Of a stretch of 64,000 nucleotides of DNA, positions 61,099 to 64,000 are shown piece after piece. The notes under the pieces were generated by a model. It made no database searches and was not told the origin of the DNA. It worked only from the letters and a program-made list of their open reading frames with translations. Every line of letters starts with the position of its first letter. Within the stretch, counting starts at the first letter, position 1. The position numbers and the translations under genes are program-made. The stretch spans positions 1-64,000 of the forward strand of contig JBIKIW010000002.1 in the NCBI GenBank assembly GCA_044361365.1. The letters run 5' to 3'. The DNA is from JBIKIW01 sp044361365. Its GTDB lineage: Bacteria > Patescibacteriota > JACMRA01.

Positions 61099-61179
61099 TC
61101 AAATTTTCTAATTGAAGCAAATGAAACTACGAATAGCATTGTATTTTAAGAACACTTTTTATACAAGGCTTGTCTTTAT

Positions 61180-61310
61180 TATAGCTAAACCAATATTAAA
61201 ATAGACACTTGTCTGCGGAACTCGCCGCACTATTATCCTAAATTCAGTAAGACTTTAAAACTCAGACAGTCCTCGCCTTCGTTGTCTACTTTAAATATGT
61301 TTTAGCTATA
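61180..61310. mobile_element. Miniature inverted-repeat element family B, copy 3
   Basis: This 131-bp element starts TATAGCTAAACCAATATTAA and ends TTTAAATATGTTTTAGCTATA, giving imperfect inverted ends of about 26 bp. The core ACACTTGTCTGCGG and CAGTCCTCGCCTTCGTTGTC matches the other copies; the middle differs most. From its end to 61578 I see no further feature. Confidence 0.85.
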
Positions 61311-61578
61311 TACAATAAATACCCACCTAATAATCAATTTTTACAAACCCAATCAATCATCGTTTAGGATTAAGAGAATTCTAAAAAATATAAAAACTAT
61401 TAAATTTACCCTGAGAAACTATCACATTATAATAATAAATTTCTCTTATTGATTCCAACTTTGAATTGAAACTATCAGTAAAAATGCTTTTTACACATTT
61501 TTTATTAAATTTGTATAGAAATTCATGGCTTTTAAAGCCGAAATTAATCAGCTTTTTGAGTTAACTACAAAATATTTC

Positions 61579-61607
61579 TTGACATAATAATTTTTTTTCT
61601 TTAAATT
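61579..61607 (+). promoter_or_regulatory. Promoter of the unassigned RNA gene
   Basis: A perfect TTGACA (61579-61584) is followed after 17 nt by TAAATT (61602-61607), predicting a start near 61611-61614 at GGAG. This is the same design as the tRNA-Gln promoter. Confidence 0.65.
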
Positions 61608-61610
61608 ATA

Positions 61611-61919
61611 GGAGTTGATCAATTCAACTGTTTATACAGCTATCGTTTCTATCCAAACTCTGATTCAGGTAGAGAAGCAAGTTTTCTAAATTAATTAGAA
61701 ATTTTACTTTTCTGCCTGGATCTCTAGATAATCTTCGGTTCGTTGGGAACTGGATTATCGCCTATACACTAAAATAAAAAAATACTTACAAAAAACAAAA
61801 AGTATATAAAACAAAAATAAAAATTATAGATTTGGGTAGAAACCCCAACTTCCTTCTGGGGGTAACTGCCTACATATTTTTTTTCTAATTTTGGGGCGTA
61901 CGTTACTCCCTATTTTTTT
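61611..61919 (+). ncRNA. Candidate structured RNA of about 310 nt, family not recognised
   Basis: Between a strong promoter and a terminator there is no reading frame but much secondary structure. A 16-bp helix pairs 61662-61677 (GATTCAGGTAGAGAAG) with 61707-61722, with three G-U pairs. Inside it lies a perfect 7-bp stem, TTTCTAA (61683-61689) with TTAGAAA. A second helix pairs 61727-61741 with 61747-61759 (GATAATC/GATTATC plus an inner CGGTTC/GAACTG). An A-rich single-stranded stretch (about 61765-61825) and a third stem (ACCCC/GGGGT near 61840-61866) follow. GGAGT at the 5' end can pair with ACTCC at 61905-61909. It lacks marks of tmRNA, RNase P, SRP and tRNA; 6S is not excluded by structure alone. 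Confidence 0.6.
61893..61919 (+). terminator. Terminator of the unassigned RNA gene
   Basis: GGGG (61893-61896) with TCCC (61907-61910) and an inner GTA/TAC form a hairpin, followed by TATTTTTTT. The stem is short and has a bulge. Confidence 0.55.
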
Positions 61920-61986
61920 GCCTAAAATATACTAAAAAGAAGGTTTTCATTGTAATATAAAGCATAATTAAAATAATAATATAAAC

Positions 61987-62355
61987 ATGCCGACACTCGG
62001 ACCAATTATAATTGGAGTTAAGAATATAGATTTAGCTTTAGACTTTTATATTAATGTATTTGAAATAAAAGTAGATTCTAGAAGTGAAAATTATCTTAGT
62101 GCTTATTTAAGCGATACACATATTGAACTTGAAGAAGATTCTCCAAATAGATTTCCTAATTGGGCTAAAAACAATATAGGAACTTATAAAAACTCAGAAT
62201 TTATCGTGGAAGATATTAATACATTTATCGCAAAAGTATCTAAATATGGTGGAAGAGTTGTTAGTAAACCAAAAGACACGCCCTGGGGTTCTAAAATTAC
62301 TGAAATTGCTGATATCGATGGTAATATATTTCTAATTAGTTCAGCAAAGATTTAA
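61987..62355 (+). CDS. VOC (glyoxalase/bleomycin-resistance) superfamily protein
   Basis: This 122-residue protein has the VOC opening IIIGVKNIDLALDFYINVF, the middle strand HIELEEDS, and the closing EIADIDGNIFLIS, which matches the family's DPDGN..EL. It is a single-domain member that would dimerise to form metal-binding sites. The His/Glu metal ligands are only partly visible. The substrate is unknown. It lies 67 nt after the RNA gene's terminator. Confidence 0.8.
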   Translation: MPTLGPIIIGVKNIDLALDFYINVFEIKVDSRSENYLSAYLSDTHIELEEDSPNRFPNWAKNNIGTYKNSEFIVEDINTFIAKVSKYGGRVVSKPKDTPWGSKITEIADIDGNIFLISSAKI

Positions 62356-62382
62356 AAAACATTTTAGCTATAACCTACAAAT

Positions 62383-62507
62383 ACAGCTAAATCATATTTA
62401 AAGTAGATAACGAAGGTGAGGACTGTTTGAGCTTTAAAGCCTTACTGAATTAGGAATATGTGATGATGCCCGCAGACAAGTGTTTAGTTTAATATTGGTT
62501 TAGATCT
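62383..62507. mobile_element. Miniature inverted-repeat element family B, copy 4
   Basis: This element is about 125 bp and in the opposite orientation to copies 2 and 3. It starts ACAGCTAAATCATATTTAAA and ends AATATTGGTTTAGATCTA, with the core GAGGACTGTTTGAGCTTTAA and GCAGACAAGTGTTTAG. The ends have drifted slightly from TATAGCTA. It fills the gap before the last gene. Confidence 0.85.
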
Positions 62508-62559
62508 AAGTATTGTATTTGACGCTAAGCAAAAAGCACTCAAAGTCTGATTTAAACCA

Positions 62560-63993
62560 CTAGATACTGATAATTTCAGCTTCTACAGTTTCAACATCTA
62601 TCTGAACAAACCCAGAAATTAACAAAACCCTCCAAATAATCCAGTTTATAATAAATACAATCCAAGAAAAAATGAACCTGGTTAGAAATAACAATACTGC
62701 TACAGTAAGAGCAAAAATAGCGGGAATTATGCTAGTTAGAGGCACCAAAAGTAAAGACTTATCAATAAAACCACTATCTCCCTTTTCACTTTCAAATTCA
62801 GCAACTCTATTTAAATAAAATTTCTTGGTAATTTCTCGGTAATTGGTGATCGTTAGGGGTGTGTCTATAGTATAAGGGAGATCAGCATAGGCTTTTAGTC
62901 TCCATTGCTCGATCTTCTTATTAATTTCTTCTTTAACCCTCTGATTACAGCCTTCTGAAATTGATCCAACATCGGTACACGAAGTTGCTCTATAATCTTG
63001 CTCTTCTTTTGTAGTTAAAACATCATTTGATTCGTAGTTATATTCTAAGAAAGTTCCAAAGGTTGCTTGCTTTTCGGTGTTTCCAGTTTTACTTTTAAAT
63101 TCGTACATTATTTTCCCGGTACTAGCATCTTTATAAAAATTACCTGAAATCAAGAACTTATTAATCGAAACAGAGCTAGTTTTACCGATAAAAAGATTAT
63201 CCATGATAAATTTATTATCGAAGACTACTGTACTTAAAAAAGGCTTGCTTCCTAAATTTTGGTTATCTTTCTGACCCTGCCAAAGAATAGAATTAAAAAT
63301 ACCCAAAGCCAATAATAAAGTTGTGGCAGTTAAAATTATTCTAGTTGACTCACCAGTAATGTGAGAAATAGAAAATAAACGGCTACTAAGTTGAATTTTT
63401 TCTAATTCAGAATAAGCTAAAAAATAAAAAAGAATTGCAACTAAAGTAAAAAGCAAAGTAATTGGAGTAAAAGCCAAGCCCAAGAATGAGTTAGCAATAA
63501 CAATCAACAAAGCTTGTCCAAGTAGAGCCAGCCAAACATAACTACGATCAGCCACGATTATGAAGAAAAGATTAGTCATGGCAACCGATACCACCAAAGA
63601 GACTAAAGCAATTAATGGGTTATTGAAAAAATTAAAGGATGTTGTTATAAAAATTAAAAAACTACACAGTTGAAGAGCCAAAAAAATCATGGACTTTCGA
63701 AATACCCTACTTATTCCACCAGCTTCTTGCTTATCTTGTTTAAAAACTGAGCTTAAGAAATTTGGATTAAAATTATCCTCTTTTGGACCTTCTAGCGTTA
63801 GAACTTCTTCTTTGTTTGTGCTGGATTTTAAGCTTGGAATAGAGATTCTTTTGAACAAACTTTCAGTACTATTTTTTAAGTTATTATAGCCAAATGTTTC
63901 TTCGTTTTTTGAAGTGTCAGATCTTTTTTTAGTTTCTGATTGTTTTTTATCTAAATCTACAAAATTTAGCTTTCTAATTTCTTCTTTGGACAT
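62560..63993 (-). CDS. Multi-pass membrane protein of unknown function
   Basis: This 477-residue protein has about 95 polar N-terminal residues. Then come five or six membrane helices (about 100-250, including FLALQLCSFLIFITTSFNFF and LALLGQALLIVIANSFLGLA), an extracytoplasmic domain of about 150 residues (255-405) with a Cys pair in SCTDVGSISEGC, and two closing membrane helices (about 410-465). No catalytic motif or family is recognised. The frame has a proper stop at 62560 and ATG at 63993, close to the window edge. Confidence 0.7.
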   Translation of the reverse strand: MSKEEIRKLNFVDLDKKQSETKKRSDTSKNEETFGYNNLKNSTESLFKRISIPSLKSSTNKEEVLTLEGPKEDNFNPNFLSSVFKQDKQEAGGISRVFRKSMIFLALQLCSFLIFITTSFNFFNNPLIALVSLVVSVAMTNLFFIIVADRSYVWLALLGQALLIVIANSFLGLAFTPITLLFTLVAILFYFLAYSELEKIQLSSRLFSISHITGESTRIILTATTLLLALGIFNSILWQGQKDNQNLGSKPFLSTVVFDNKFIMDNLFIGKTSSVSINKFLISGNFYKDASTGKIMYEFKSKTGNTEKQATFGTFLEYNYESNDVLTTKEEQDYRATSCTDVGSISEGCNQRVKEEINKKIEQWRLKAYADLPYTIDTPLTITNYREITKKFYLNRVAEFESEKGDSGFIDKSLLLVPLTSIIPAIFALTVAVLLFLTRFIFSWIVFIINWIIWRVLLISGFVQIDVETVEAEIISI

Positions 63994-64000
63994 ATAATTA

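Noticed and set aside
61611..61919. Assignment of the structured RNA as tmRNA, RNase P RNA or SRP RNA
   Set aside because: No tRNA-like T arm or tag frame, no GAGGAAAGUC-type RNase P core, and no GGAA/AGCA SRP tip were found.
1..64000. CRISPR arrays, rRNA genes, recoded TGA codons
   Set aside because: No regularly spaced short repeats or rRNA-like segments were seen. TGA occurs as an ordinary stop at clear gene ends, so a TGA-to-Gly code is not used.

Overview
The window is AT-rich (roughly two thirds A+T by eye) and densely packed with short-gapped genes. Most start codons have no visible Shine-Dalgarno sequence. TGA is used as a normal stop. The gene content fits a bacterium of the Candidate Phyla Radiation (Patescibacteria). 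Signs of this are many stand-alone or trimmed housekeeping enzymes, mevalonate-pathway genes (mevalonate kinase, type 1 IPP isomerase), a lipid II amidation subunit, a sortase, VirB6-like and PrgI-like secretion proteins, and several secreted or membrane proteins of unknown function. Use of TGA as stop argues against Gracilibacteria and Absconditabacteria. A closer placement is not possible from the sequence alone.

Layout. 1-2388: a very large cysteine-rich repeat surface protein, cut by the window edge. 2584-7616: an ABC-2 export pair, an M16-like protein with an altered zinc motif, and an adenylate-kinase-like enzyme, with two nested miniature mobile elements. 7862-8818: mevalonate kinase. 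8899-8973: tRNA-Gln(CTG). About 8993-17201: an 8.2 kb integrated element bounded by a 17-bp direct repeat at the 3' side of the tRNA. It is one leftward gene series: an unknown coiled-coil protein, a small protein, a SpoVG-like protein, a Rep-like protein, an excisionase-type HTH, an m5C methyltransferase, a DUF3883-type nuclease, a second m5C methyltransferase and a large serine recombinase. A highly structured non-coding segment lies at its upstream end. The terminator that probably once served the tRNA now lies 8.2 kb away, just outside the element, next to a HEPN-motif gene.

18226-33909: housekeeping genes (mraY, a catalytic-core-only AlaRS, peroxiredoxin, Hsp20, a UvrC without its nuclease domain, ybaB, lemA, rmuC, ruvB, gatB, gatC) mixed with secreted proteins. 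33913-40835: a membrane glycosyltransferase and a 1369-residue VirB6/TrbL-like protein with its downstream partner. 40977-46771: an RPE-fold protein, an acyl-CoA-synthetase fragment, metG, gatD, idi and clpP. 47190-51653: an exopolysaccharide-type group (GH10 xylanase, a frameshifted processive glycosyltransferase, UDP-glucose dehydrogenase). 51825-63993: peptidases, PrgI, rsmA, sppA plus sortase, Nudix enzymes, trigger factor, mutM, and an unassigned structured RNA gene (61611-61919) with its own promoter and terminator.

Two families of short terminal-inverted-repeat elements are scattered through the intergenic gaps: family A of about 205 bp and family B of about 130 bp. One A copy sits inside a B copy. 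Two genes carry apparent single-base insertions in homopolymers. These are either real mutations or assembly errors.
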